From an uncultured Christensenella sp. (lineage in GTDB: Bacteria > Bacillota > Clostridia > Christensenellales > UBA1750), in NCBI GenBank assembly GCA_905193155.1, contig CAJJNQ010000005.1, forward strand, positions 1 through 64,000: a stretch of 64,000 nt of DNA. Direction: 5' to 3'. The first letter of the stretch is position 1. The number at the start of each line of letters is the position of its first letter. Position numbers and translations under genes: made by a program. The notes under the pieces were generated by a model. That model was not told the origin of the DNA. It saw only the letters and a program-made list of their open reading frames with translations, and searched no databases. Shown here piece by piece: positions 27,334-36,222 of the stretch.

Positions 27334-27370
27334 GCAAAATAGACGGCGTCGGATAAATCCGACGCCGTCT
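27334..27370 (-). terminator. Intrinsic terminator after the oppA-like gene
   Basis: On the minus strand AGACGGCGTCGGAT pairs with ATCCGACGCCGTCT, then ATTTTG. It ends the opp transcript. Confidence 0.75.
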
Positions 27371-27385
27371 TAGTTTTACCCGATC

Positions 27386-29272
27386 TTATTCTTCGATCGT
27401 GCAGTACATGAAGTACTTGTAACCCAGGGGGTTAGAGTAGAAGCCATGCACGTTGCTGTCGAGCATATAAATATCGGTGTAGAAGTACAGGGGCACGATG
27501 CAGCCGGTCTGCATCAGCATATCCTCAGCGATGTGCATCATGGCGTAACGGTTTGCAGAATCGGTGCAGGACTTGATGGAGGAAATCAGCACATCATAGG
27601 TCTGCGCCCAAGTGCCATTGGTCACGTTGACGTCATAACCGTAGGGAGTCAGATCCAGGTTGTAGATCGCAACATCGGCGTTCGCGCCCTTGCCGAACTG
27701 AACATCATTGTTGCCGGAAGCCGTGGTCCACATATCCAGGAAGCAGATCGGGTCGTTGTAGTCGGCCACCCAGCCGTTACGGGCGATGGAGTAATCGCCG
27801 TTCTTACGGGTGTTGAGGAAGGTCGCCCACTCCTGGTTCTCCAGGTTCATGGTGATGCCGACAGCGGCCAGCGCAGACTGCAGGTACTCACCGGTGGCCT
27901 TGTGGCTTTCACCGGTGTTGTACAGGTAAGTCAACGTGGGGAAATCGGTGAACTGCTGGGTCGCCTCGTCGAAGGTGTAGTACTTCTTCAGGGTCTCCAC
28001 AGCGGTGTTAAAGTTGGACTCGAAGGAATCCTTGGACACATCGTAGTAGCCGTCGAAGGCGTCGTTGTGGCCGGCGTTCTGGTAGAACTGAGAACCATCG
28101 GCATCCGTCATGCCCATCGAAACGAAGGAGGAAGCGGGAACCTGACCGGCCTGGCCGATTTCCTCAACGATGTAGTTGCGGTCCAAGAGCAGGCCGATGG
28201 CGTTGCGGATCTCTTCCTTAGCCTTCTCGGCGTCCGCGCCGGTCAGCGTGGAGGAAGCGGGCAGGATTTCTTCATTGATGTTCCAGCAAACATAGTACGT
28301 ACCAATCTGGCCGGCGACAACGAACTCATCCGGATATTCTTCCTTCAGGGAAGCGATCTCATTGGTGGGAACATCGTCGATCAGCTGCCAAGAACGGTTC
28401 TCGAAGTTGGAGAGCATGTTGTTGGCGTCATCGGACAGATAGAAGTTGATCGTGTCCATGGTGATGGCATCCGCATTATAGTAGTTGGGGTTCTTCTGCA
28501 GGGAGATCACACTGTTGTGATCCCAAGCAGCCATGGTGTACGGGCCGTTGCAGACATAGGTGGAAGGATCGGTCGCCCAGGCTTCGTTGGCCACAACATC
28601 CTCACGAACGGGGAAGTAGGCCGGGAAGGCGAGCAGCTCATTCCAGTAAGCAACTGTGTTGGACAGAGTCACCTGGAGGGTCTTGTCGTCCAGAGCAACG
28701 ACATTCAGCTCCGCATCGGGGTTGACGTAGTTGCCTGCGTCGTCGGTCGCCCAAACATCCGCATAGCCGTCCACGACTTCGAACATGTAGCCGTAGTCCG
28801 CAGCCAGCGCGGGGGAAGCAGCGCGCTTCCAGGCAAAGGCGAAGTCACCGGCAGTAACAGGCTGGCCGTCAGACCAAGTCATGCCATCGCGCAGGGTGTA
28901 GGTGTAGGTCACAGTGCCGTCCTCGTTGGTCACGCCTTCAGGCAGCTCAGTGGCTGCATCTGCAACGATCTCGAGGTTGCCGTTTTCGTCCTGTGCCCAC
29001 TTGGCCAGGCCGCTGAACAGGTGCGCCGTCAGGGTCGCGCCGTCCACGGCGGAGTTGAGCGCAGGATCAATGGTATCCGGTTCGGAAGCCAAGCAGACAT
29101 TGATGACACTGGGTTCCGCATTATCTGCGGGAGCGTCAGCAGATTCGGCAGGCGCTTCCGCGCTTTCAGCGGGAGCATCCGTGGGCGCTGCGCTTTCGGC
29201 AGGCGTGCTGCTGCACGCTGCCAGCGAGAGCACCATAGCAAGAGCCAACACAAGAGCAAGGATCTTCTTCAT
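27386..29272 (-). CDS. oppA: Oligopeptide ABC transporter substrate-binding lipoprotein
   Basis: 628-residue solute-binding protein of the OppA (SBP family 5) type. The signal peptide ends in LSLAAC with lipidated C20, then a Ser/Ala/Pro/Glu-rich linker to about residue 55. Family motifs such as DPALNSAVDGATL and WSDGQPVTAGDFAFAWKR are present. It captures peptides outside the membrane for the OppBCDF channel. It is the last gene of the cluster; a 53-base gap separates it from oppF. Confidence 0.93.
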   Translation of the reverse strand: MKKILALVLALAMVLSLAACSSTPAESAAPTDAPAESAEAPAESADAPADNAEPSVINVCLASEPDTIDPALNSAVDGATLTAHLFSGLAKWAQDENGNLEIVADAATELPEGVTNEDGTVTYTYTLRDGMTWSDGQPVTAGDFAFAWKRAASPALAADYGYMFEVVDGYADVWATDDAGNYVNPDAELNVVALDDKTLQVTLSNTVAYWNELLAFPAYFPVREDVVANEAWATDPSTYVCNGPYTMAAWDHNSVISLQKNPNYYNADAITMDTINFYLSDDANNMLSNFENRSWQLIDDVPTNEIASLKEEYPDEFVVAGQIGTYYVCWNINEEILPASSTLTGADAEKAKEEIRNAIGLLLDRNYIVEEIGQAGQVPASSFVSMGMTDADGSQFYQNAGHNDAFDGYYDVSKDSFESNFNTAVETLKKYYTFDEATQQFTDFPTLTYLYNTGESHKATGEYLQSALAAVGITMNLENQEWATFLNTRKNGDYSIARNGWVADYNDPICFLDMWTTASGNNDVQFGKGANADVAIYNLDLTPYGYDVNVTNGTWAQTYDVLISSIKSCTDSANRYAMMHIAEDMLMQTGCIVPLYFYTDIYMLDSNVHGFYSNPLGYKYFMYCTIEE

Positions 29273-29325
29273 GGAAAACTCATCCTTTCGTTTTTTATCT
29301 TAAATATGCTCATCGCATATTCAGA

Positions 29326-30315
29326 TCAGTTGATTTCGTTCACCTTGTGGCAGGCAACGAAGTGGCCGGAGGAAACCTCCTTGAATTCCGGCATACTTTC
29401 CGCGCACTGCTCACCGGCATAGGGGCAGCGCGTGCGGAACGGGCAGCCGCTGGGCGCGTTGAGCGGGCTGGGAATATCGCCCGAGAGCACGATGCGCTGG
29501 TTGGCGCGCGCGATCTTGGGATCCGGAACCGGCACGGCAGACAGCAGGGACTTGGAATACGGGTGCAGCGGATGATCGTAGATCTCCGAAGCACTTGCAA
29601 GCTCCACCATCTTGCCCAGATACATCACAGCGATGCGGTCGCTGATGTGACGCACCACGAGCAGATCGTGCGCGATGAAAAGATAGGTCAGCCCCAGCTG
29701 CTGCTGAAGCTCCGCAAACATATTGATGACCTGCGCCTGAATCGAAACGTCCAGAGCGGATACCGGCTCGTCGCAGACGACAAAGTCGGGGTTGACAGCA
29801 AGCGCTCGTGCGATGCCGATGCGCTGACGCTGACCGCCGGAGAACTCGTGCGCATAGCGCGCCGCGTGTTCACTGTTCAGGCCGACATAGCTCATCAGCT
29901 CCAGAATGCGTTCCTGACGCTCCTTCTTGGAAGAATAGAGCTTATGGACATCCAGCGGCTCGCCGATGATATCCGCAACCGTCATGCGGGGATTCAGCGA
30001 AGAATACGGATCCTGAAACACCATCGAAGCCTTCTGGCGGAAGGCCTTGATATCGTCCTTCGTCACGATCTTCCTGCCGTGGTAGTAAATCTCGCCCGCC
30101 GTGGGCTTGTAAAGGTGCAGGATTGTGCGGCCGACGGTGGTCTTGCCGCAGCCGGATTCGCCGACCAGACCCAGCGTCTCGCCCGCTTTGATGGAGAAGC
30201 TCACATCGTCCACGGCCTTGAGGGGCTTGGTGCGGAACAAACCCATATTGATATTGAAGTATTCTTTCAGGTTTCTTACATCGATGATCGGCTGTGCGTT
30301 TTCATTCTTGTTCAT
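29326..30315 (-). CDS. oppF: Oligopeptide ABC transporter ATP-binding protein F
   Basis: 329 residues. Walker A GESGCGKTTVGR, signature FSGGQRQRIGIARAL, Walker B DFVVCDEPVSALD, and the C-terminal OppD/F-type cysteine-containing extension (about 285-315) that can bind an Fe-S cluster in relatives. It pairs with OppD to drive peptide uptake. The ATG overlaps the oppD stop by four bases. Confidence 0.94.
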   Translation of the reverse strand: MNKNENAQPIIDVRNLKEYFNINMGLFRTKPLKAVDDVSFSIKAGETLGLVGESGCGKTTVGRTILHLYKPTAGEIYYHGRKIVTKDDIKAFRQKASMVFQDPYSSLNPRMTVADIIGEPLDVHKLYSSKKERQERILELMSYVGLNSEHAARYAHEFSGGQRQRIGIARALAVNPDFVVCDEPVSALDVSIQAQVINMFAELQQQLGLTYLFIAHDLLVVRHISDRIAVMYLGKMVELASASEIYDHPLHPYSKSLLSAVPVPDPKIARANQRIVLSGDIPSPLNAPSGCPFRTRCPYAGEQCAESMPEFKEVSSGHFVACHKVNEIN

Positions 30316-31352
30316 TTTTCAGCACCGCCTTTCTCTTCAGGGTTCTCCTCTGCTGCATCATCCAGCGAGATTGTGCCGTCCTCCACGCCCTTTTTGACGT
30401 TCATCCAACAGGCAGCCATATGATCCTGATTGATGACCATGCGCTCGGCGCAATGGTTCAGGCAGATCTTCATGGCGTTTTCGCAGCGCGGGGCGAAGGG
30501 GCAACCGACCGGCATATTCAGCAGATCGATGGGTGTGCCCTTGATGGGTTCCAGCTTCATGCCGACGTTTTCGTTGGAGGGAATGGAACGCAGCAAGCCC
30601 TTGGTATACTCATGAGCAGGGTTATAAAAGATCTCATCTGCCGTGCCCTGCTCGCAAATGGAACCGGCATACATGACAATGACTTCGTCGCACATCTGCG
30701 CCACAACGCCAAGGTCGTGGGTAATCAAGATGATCGCCATGCCGAGTTCCTTTTGCAGGGACTTCATCAGGTCGAGGATCTGCGCCTGGATTGTGACATC
30801 CAGCGCGGTGGTCGGCTCGTCGGCAATCAGGATATCCGGCTCGCACGCCAGCGCCATGGCGATCATGACGCGCTGGCGCATGCCGCCGGAAAACTCGAAG
30901 GGATACTGCTTCATGCGTTTTTCCGGCTCGTTGACATTGACCAAGCGGAGCATTTCCACCGCGCGGTCATACGCCTGCTTGCGGTTGCGCTTGGTGTGCA
31001 GCATGATGGCCTCCATCAGCTGACGGCCGATGGTATAGGTCGGATTGAGCGAGGTCATGGGATCCTGAAAGATGATGGAAATGCGGTTGCCGCGGATGGT
31101 TTTCATCACCTTTTCGCCGGAACCGACCAGCTCCTGCCCGTCGAACTTGATCGAGCCGGAGGTGATTTTACCCGTTCCGGCAAGAATCTGCATGACGGAA
31201 TAGGCCGTGACCGATTTGCCCGATCCGGATTCGCCCACGATGCCGAGCACCTTGCCCCGCTCGAGGAAGAAGGACACGCCGTTAACCGCCTTTACCTCGC
31301 CCGCATCGGTGAAAAAGGAGGTGTGCAGGTCGTTGACTTCAAGCAAAGACAT
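30312..31352 (-). CDS. oppD: Oligopeptide ABC transporter ATP-binding protein D
   Basis: 346 residues. Walker A GESGSGKSVTAYS, signature FSGGMRQRVMIAMAL, Walker B DILIADEPTTALD. The C-terminal OppD/F extension contains CPFAPRCENAMKIC. A tail of about 30 acidic residues follows. It forms the ATPase pair with OppF. Confidence 0.94.
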   Translation of the reverse strand: MSLLEVNDLHTSFFTDAGEVKAVNGVSFFLERGKVLGIVGESGSGKSVTAYSVMQILAGTGKITSGSIKFDGQELVGSGEKVMKTIRGNRISIIFQDPMTSLNPTYTIGRQLMEAIMLHTKRNRKQAYDRAVEMLRLVNVNEPEKRMKQYPFEFSGGMRQRVMIAMALACEPDILIADEPTTALDVTIQAQILDLMKSLQKELGMAIILITHDLGVVAQMCDEVIVMYAGSICEQGTADEIFYNPAHEYTKGLLRSIPSNENVGMKLEPIKGTPIDLLNMPVGCPFAPRCENAMKICLNHCAERMVINQDHMAACWMNVKKGVEDGTISLDDAAEENPEEKGGAEK

Positions 31353-31370
31353 GATCTTTTCCTCCCTTCA

Positions 31371-32432
31371 TCAGCCGTTGAGCTTGGGGTCGAATGCATC
31401 GCGCAATCCGTCGCCGAAGAGGTTCAGAGAAAGCACGATCAGGGAAATCACAACAGCGGGAATCACCATTCGGTACGGATAAGAAGAAATGCCGTTCAGC
31501 GCATCCGACGCCAGAGAGCCAAGAGATGGCATCGGCGCATTGACACCCAGACCCAGGAAGGAGAGGAAGCTCTCCGTAAAGATCGCATTGGGAATCTGCA
31601 GGGCCGTCGAAATGATGATGACGCTGATGCAATTGGGAATCAGATGCCGCGTGATGATCCATCTGCCGGAAGCGCCGGTCGCCTGTGCGGCAAGGACATA
31701 TTCCTGCTCTTTGAGGGAAAGAATCTGTCCGCGGATTAGTCGGGACATCGAAACCCAGTACAGCACACCAAAGACAATAAACAAACTGATGATGTTGCTG
31801 CCGATCTGCTCCAGCACAGTGCCTTCCAGAGAATTGCCGATGGCGACCTTCAGCACCGAAGCCAGCAGAATGACCATCAGCATGTCGGGCAAAGAATAAA
31901 TAATATCCACGATGCGCATGATGAACAGATCAACCTTGCCGCCGCAGTAACCGGCGATGGAGCCGATCGTCATGCCGACGATGAGCACGATGATGCTGGC
32001 AAAGAAGCCTACCGCAAGGGAAATTCGCGTGCCGTAAACCACGCGGATGAAATAATCGCGTCCTGCCGAGTCCGTGCCGAAGATATGCGGGAATACTTTC
32101 TCCCCGGCATCAATACGCACCTGTTCGCTCTTGCCGTATTCAAACGGCGCAAGGTTTTTAAACGAGGCATCCACGGGCTTGCCGGGCGTCACGCCCAACT
32201 GCTGCTCGTAGGAATAGGGCCAGAACATCGGGAGAATGATCGCAGCCAGCGTAATAATCAGCACGATAATCAAGCTGACCATTGCGACTCTGTTTTTCAT
32301 CAAGCGTCTGCACCCATCCTTGAAAAAAGTACTGGATGGCCGCATTTGCACCATATAGGCTTTTTCTTCATCCGTTGCCGGAGTAAACGCATCCAGATCA
32401 ACATGAAAGCTGAACGGCTTTTTCTTCATCAT
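31371..32432 (-). CDS. oppC: Oligopeptide ABC transporter permease C
   Basis: 353 residues. A cytoplasmic N-terminal tail is followed by a first span at about 52-73, a large extracytoplasmic loop with HIFGTDSAGRDYFIRVVYGTR, a hallmark of DppC/OppC permeases, and five further spans. The EAA-type loop is AQATGASGRWIITRHLIPN. It should pair with OppB, whose gene is truncated here. Confidence 0.94.
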   Translation of the reverse strand: MMKKKPFSFHVDLDAFTPATDEEKAYMVQMRPSSTFFKDGCRRLMKNRVAMVSLIIVLIITLAAIILPMFWPYSYEQQLGVTPGKPVDASFKNLAPFEYGKSEQVRIDAGEKVFPHIFGTDSAGRDYFIRVVYGTRISLAVGFFASIIVLIVGMTIGSIAGYCGGKVDLFIMRIVDIIYSLPDMLMVILLASVLKVAIGNSLEGTVLEQIGSNIISLFIVFGVLYWVSMSRLIRGQILSLKEQEYVLAAQATGASGRWIITRHLIPNCISVIIISTALQIPNAIFTESFLSFLGLGVNAPMPSLGSLASDALNGISSYPYRMVIPAVVISLIVLSLNLFGDGLRDAFDPKLNG

Positions 32433-32444
32433 CTTTCTGCCTCC

Positions 32445-33218
32445 TTACTCCAGCTCGATCCGAGGATCGACGATTTTATAAAGAATATCGCTGACCAGAT
32501 TCATGACGATAACCAGAATTGCCAGCACAATGGTCGTGCCCATAATCAGCGTGTAGTCGCGGCCGGTAATGCTATTGACAAACGCACGGCCGATGCCGGG
32601 AACCGCAAAAATCTGCTCCACGACCAGCGAACCCGTGACGATATAGGCAATCATCGGGCCGGCATAGGTGATGACGGGGATGAGAGAATTCTTCAAAGCA
32701 TGACCGAAAATGATCCGGAAGCCCGGAACGCCCTTGGCTCTAGCCGTGCGGATATAATCCTGCCCCAGCACGTCCAGCATGGACGAGCGGGTCAAACGGG
32801 TGATATAGGCCATCGGGTACAGGCCGAGGGTCACGATCGGGAGTATCAAGCCCGTCGTTGTGGAACCGTTTGCCGGCAACCAGCCGAGCTTGACGGAGAA
32901 CACAATCAGCAGCAGCGAACCCATAATGAACGATGGCATCGAAACAAATGCAGTCGTAATCACCATGATGACTTTATCAATGATCCTGTTGCGGCGAAGC
33001 GCGGCAACCGCGCCGAATACGATGCCGAGAATCATCGCGCCGAAAGCTGCAATCAAGCCGAGCTTGGCAGAGGTCTTCATGCCGTCGCTGATGATATCGA
33101 CGACCTGACGGCCGCGTTGCTTCAGGGACGGGCCGAAATCGAAGCGGGTTACAATATCCTTAAGATAGGTTCCATACTGCTCCAAAAGCGGCTTATCCAA
33201 ACCATATTTGGCCTCCAT
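32445..33218 (-). CDS. oppB: Oligopeptide ABC transporter permease B, N-terminally truncated
   Basis: 257 residues from the only available ATG, within the conserved MEAKYGLDKPL segment; family members have about 305-330. In-frame OppB-like sequence continues upstream through RAVPGGPFVGEKATTPAVQ (to about 33281), but then homology stops, the first membrane span and natural start are missing, and an in-frame stop and a transcription terminator follow. Five spans remain, with the EAA loop ARAKGVPGFRIIFGHALKN. Without span 1 the protein is probably impaired, and no promoter was found in the gap. It may be a real rearrangement or an assembly join beside the pilus locus. Confidence 0.8.
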   Translation of the reverse strand: MEAKYGLDKPLLEQYGTYLKDIVTRFDFGPSLKQRGRQVVDIISDGMKTSAKLGLIAAFGAMILGIVFGAVAALRRNRIIDKVIMVITTAFVSMPSFIMGSLLLIVFSVKLGWLPANGSTTTGLILPIVTLGLYPMAYITRLTRSSMLDVLGQDYIRTARAKGVPGFRIIFGHALKNSLIPVITYAGPMIAYIVTGSLVVEQIFAVPGIGRAFVNSITGRDYTLIMGTTIVLAILVIVMNLVSDILYKIVDPRIELE

Positions 33219-33296
33219 GGCCGCCTGAACGGCAGGCGTCGTCGCCTTTTCTCCGACGAAAGGACCGCCGGGAACAGCACGCCAATTTCCAACAGA

Positions 33297-33337
33297 AAAA
33301 CGCAGCCCTCAGTCATCATACCGAAGGCTGCGTTTTT
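33297..33337. terminator. Terminator at the end of the pilus locus
   Basis: AAAAACGCAGCC pairs with GGCTGCGTTTTTT around a 19-base loop; T runs on both strands. On the minus strand it ends the pilus transcript immediately before the truncated oppB. Confidence 0.85.
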
Positions 33338-33377
33338 TTGCTTTATTTGCATTCTGACAAACCAGCGTTTTCTTCGC

Positions 33378-34022
33378 TCACGCGTACGCGCGCTCTTCGA
33401 GCACGCAGCGCACCGTCACGCGGGATTGGCCACCGACTGTGCAGGTAAACAGCGTCATATCCCAATCCCCGCTCGTCATCTTTTCAACCGCAAAAGGTGA
33501 AAGAATCTCCATCTCAGCGGTTCTATATCGAAATACATTTCCGTCCATGTCTGTGAAGATTACTTCTTCACCCTGCGGCAGGTCTTTCAGCCGTCCAAAA
33601 TGACTGCGGTAGTTATGAGCAGCGATCACCATGTTGTTCAGATAGACAGAACCCGCATAACGGCAAGGAGCAGTTCTCAAATTGGAATAACTCCATTCAC
33701 CGATCACAGGCAGATCCAGCGACAAAGCCGGTATGGTCAACACACCGCTATATTCCTGACCGTCTACTTCCTCCTGCGGCATATCCATTTCCGGGTTCAG
33801 CACATAATCTGGAATATAGGCCTCCTCCAATGACTCGCCGGATGGGAGATCAGGCAGGCTCATATTGATGTGCTCCTGAATATCGGAGTTCAGCTGCTCG
33901 AGAACCCGTTCGGATGAATCCCCCGCCGCCTTATCGCACCAAAGATTATAAGCCGCAAGAAGGAGCGCCGCCGTCAGCAGCAGCAGCCCCATCCCCATGC
34001 AGATCTTGCTTTGTTTACTCAT
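33378..34022 (-). CDS. Sortase, second type in the pilus locus
   Basis: 214 residues with an N-terminal membrane anchor (about 9-27). The sortase core carries H136 in AAHNYRSHFG, C194 in LFTCTVGG and arginines R201/R205 after it. The catalytic motif lacks the TPYG of pilus class-C enzymes and there is no C-terminal membrane span. It may anchor the finished pilus or base pilin to the wall, the job of housekeeping-type sortases in other pilus loci. Its start overlaps the stop of the small pilin gene by eight bases. Confidence 0.85.
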   Translation of the reverse strand: MSKQSKICMGMGLLLLTAALLLAAYNLWCDKAAGDSSERVLEQLNSDIQEHINMSLPDLPSGESLEEAYIPDYVLNPEMDMPQEEVDGQEYSGVLTIPALSLDLPVIGEWSYSNLRTAPCRYAGSVYLNNMVIAAHNYRSHFGRLKDLPQGEEVIFTDMDGNVFRYRTAEMEILSPFAVEKMTSGDWDMTLFTCTVGGQSRVTVRCVLEERAYA

Positions 34023-35271
34023 GATCCCTATTCTTTCTCGAAGCAGTTCCCACGATCAAAAAAGCCAGCCCCGTCACAGCGAGGATTGGTACCGGCCACC
34101 AGAGCACACCTGTCTGAGGCAGCTTCTGCTTGCTCAGCATATTGGTGAGCACAAATGTATCGCCATTCAGCCGAACAGCGGATCGATAGCCGGAAACCGC
34201 AGCCTCGCGAATCGTCCAGCTGATTTCCTTACCGCTTTGATCTACCTTGGGAAGCTTATCCCATGTGTACTGCCACCCGTTTGCTTCACTCAAGGTTCGG
34301 GTTTCAAAAGCAACGTCGTTTTGCAGCAGCGTCACCTGCACCGATTCCGGACGGCGATTCTCATACCCCTGATCATCCCATACTTTCAGCACCGTCCGCG
34401 TGACGGTATCTCCCGACGGCGGATCGGGCGCATAGGTATTTGTGACGGTAAAGGTGATCCCCTCGGCACTGATGAGCACCGTGTAATGGGGAAGCTCCTT
34501 TTCCACCACACTCCAGATGATCTTGGAACCGTCCCGGTTATATTCGGGAAGCTTTCCCCAGAAATGCCGCCAGCTGTTCGCCTCGCTGAGGATCACTGTG
34601 TCGTATACAATGTTGTCCTTGAGAAGCTGAACTGTGACTTGCTGCGGACGGAGCTGAGGAATATCCTTCTTCCATACCTTCAGAACCTTGCGGTCGACCG
34701 TCTGTTCGGACGGTACAGGCGGATTTTCCGTCTGCGTATGCTTGGGAACTGCGGTCACATCGTATGACCAAACGTCGCTTTCCTTCTGGGGATTGGGCAA
34801 AGAAACCAGAAACGGCTCGGTGATGTAGGTAAAACCGTCCTTCACCAGCTTCCGGCCGATAACCAGATACAGGCCCGGCTTCAAGCCCGCCTGCTGATTC
34901 GGGAAACGGAGGATCCCCTGCCCGCCCGTCTTTCCGCTATCCAAGGGCTTGAGTTGATCCCGATCCGCGTACACAGCGAGTGTTTCCGCAAGGCTTTTCC
35001 ACGCATCGGCAGATAGACCGTTGACCGAGACAGGATACTTCCGGAAATCCCCCGCAAGGGAAAACTCCGCATAGGCATCCACATCGGCCACAAAATACAG
35101 GTCAAAAGGCACATCTGATACCGGTTTTTTGCTGTGCCTGAATTCAATCGTGAGGCGCACGTCCCTGTTCAGGTCGATCACAGCGGCTGCAAACGTCTGA
35201 GCAGGGAACAGGGCGAGCACGCACAGCAAACACAGCAAGCCTGTGATCACTCGGCTACTCAGTTTTCGCAT
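34015..35271 (-). CDS. LPXTG pilin with Cna-B repeats (probable base or minor pilin)
   Basis: 418 residues. Signal peptide ends about AQTFAA; an N-terminal beta-domain is followed by two Cna-B-type domains (VLKVWKKD and VLKVWDDQ starts) of about 105 residues each. The sorting signal is LPQTG, then a hydrophobic span and the basic tail RKNRDHE. The start ATG 35271 has GGAGGAAAG; longer starts upstream have no ribosome site. Its position beside the sortases and single LPQTG fit a minor or base pilin. Confidence 0.88.
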   Translation of the reverse strand: MRKLSSRVITGLLCLLCVLALFPAQTFAAAVIDLNRDVRLTIEFRHSKKPVSDVPFDLYFVADVDAYAEFSLAGDFRKYPVSVNGLSADAWKSLAETLAVYADRDQLKPLDSGKTGGQGILRFPNQQAGLKPGLYLVIGRKLVKDGFTYITEPFLVSLPNPQKESDVWSYDVTAVPKHTQTENPPVPSEQTVDRKVLKVWKKDIPQLRPQQVTVQLLKDNIVYDTVILSEANSWRHFWGKLPEYNRDGSKIIWSVVEKELPHYTVLISAEGITFTVTNTYAPDPPSGDTVTRTVLKVWDDQGYENRRPESVQVTLLQNDVAFETRTLSEANGWQYTWDKLPKVDQSGKEISWTIREAAVSGYRSAVRLNGDTFVLTNMLSKQKLPQTGVLWWPVPILAVTGLAFLIVGTASRKNRDHE

Positions 35272-36100
35272 TTTTCTTTCCTCCGTCCGATTTCTTTTTC
35301 TTCCCCGATACCAGCAGGATGAACAGCAGTGCAAGAAGCATCGGCAGGGCTACGGCGGGCGCAACGATCAGGGGATCAATCTCCATGGCGTCCGAAGTGA
35401 CTCGGATCTCCTCTGATTCATTTTCCACGCGGTGGCCGCGCACCAGAAGCCGGTGGGAGTTGACGCCGTAAGGCGTGCACGTGACGAGGGTGCACAGATC
35501 CTTCCCTTTTTCGATTGCCAGTGCGGACAGGTCGTTCGGCTCGACAATCAGGATCTGATCCACTTCATAGGTCATCACTTCGTCCAACACGCGGATCACA
35601 AACTTATCCCCTGCCACCAGCTTATCCAGATTGGTAAAGAGCTTCGCGCTGGGAAGACCGCGATGCCCAGACAGAACGCAGTGGGTGCCTTCCCCCCCTA
35701 CCGGCAAGCTGGACCAGTCCAGATGCCCAACGGCGATCTGAAGCACCTCGTCCTCCGTGCCATGATAGATGGGTAGAGAAATTTGGATGGTCGGGATCTC
35801 AATATATCCCATGACGCCCGTCCCATTGACGTCAAGGAGTGCATTGTATGTGCTGCGATCGCTTTCGGAAAGGAAGAAGGCCTTGTATCTGCCGGGGAGC
35901 GCCGCGTTATACTCCCTTGCTTCCCCGATCAAGCGGTCGTATTTATCGGCATTGAGGTTTCTCACCTCTTCGGAATAGGTTGCCACCGCCTGGGACGCAT
36001 GGAAGGAATTCCAATAGTCGCTCAAGGAGGGATACAGAAGCAAGGACAGTCCTGCAAAAAACACCAGAATCAGCAGCATCGTTGAGAGTTTTCTTTTCAT
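35255..36100 (-). CDS. srtC: Class C (pilus-specific) sortase
   Basis: 281 residues. N-terminal span (about 7-24) and C-terminal span (about 248-268) flank the catalytic domain with H146 in LSGHRG, C208 in LVTCTPYGVNSHR and R217, the class-C signature. Class C enzymes link pilin subunits through Lys-Thr isopeptide bonds. No DPF/DPW lid motif is obvious in the N-terminal region, which is slightly unusual. It lies between the major and minor pilin genes. Confidence 0.93.
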   Translation of the reverse strand: MKRKLSTMLLILVFFAGLSLLLYPSLSDYWNSFHASQAVATYSEEVRNLNADKYDRLIGEAREYNAALPGRYKAFFLSESDRSTYNALLDVNGTGVMGYIEIPTIQISLPIYHGTEDEVLQIAVGHLDWSSLPVGGEGTHCVLSGHRGLPSAKLFTNLDKLVAGDKFVIRVLDEVMTYEVDQILIVEPNDLSALAIEKGKDLCTLVTCTPYGVNSHRLLVRGHRVENESEEIRVTSDAMEIDPLIVAPAVALPMLLALLFILLVSGKKKKSDGGKKNAKTE

Positions 36101-36222
36101 TCGCAGGATTCTCCTTGCTGCTGTAGGGACGGCGCGCGGAAAAACGCTCCGCCCCCTTTGCAGCCATTTTTTGAGGGTTTGCCGGCGCGTCCGCTTTGAT
36201 CGCGTCAGCGCCCGCTCATTTT

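Noticed and set aside
27446..29422. A 658-codon open frame on the plus strand opposite oppA
   Set aside because: Shadow of a strongly supported lipoprotein gene; no ribosome site or recognisable domain.
33149..33352. Small minus-strand frame across the pilus terminator and oppB start
   Set aside because: It runs through a terminator hairpin and then out of frame with OppB.
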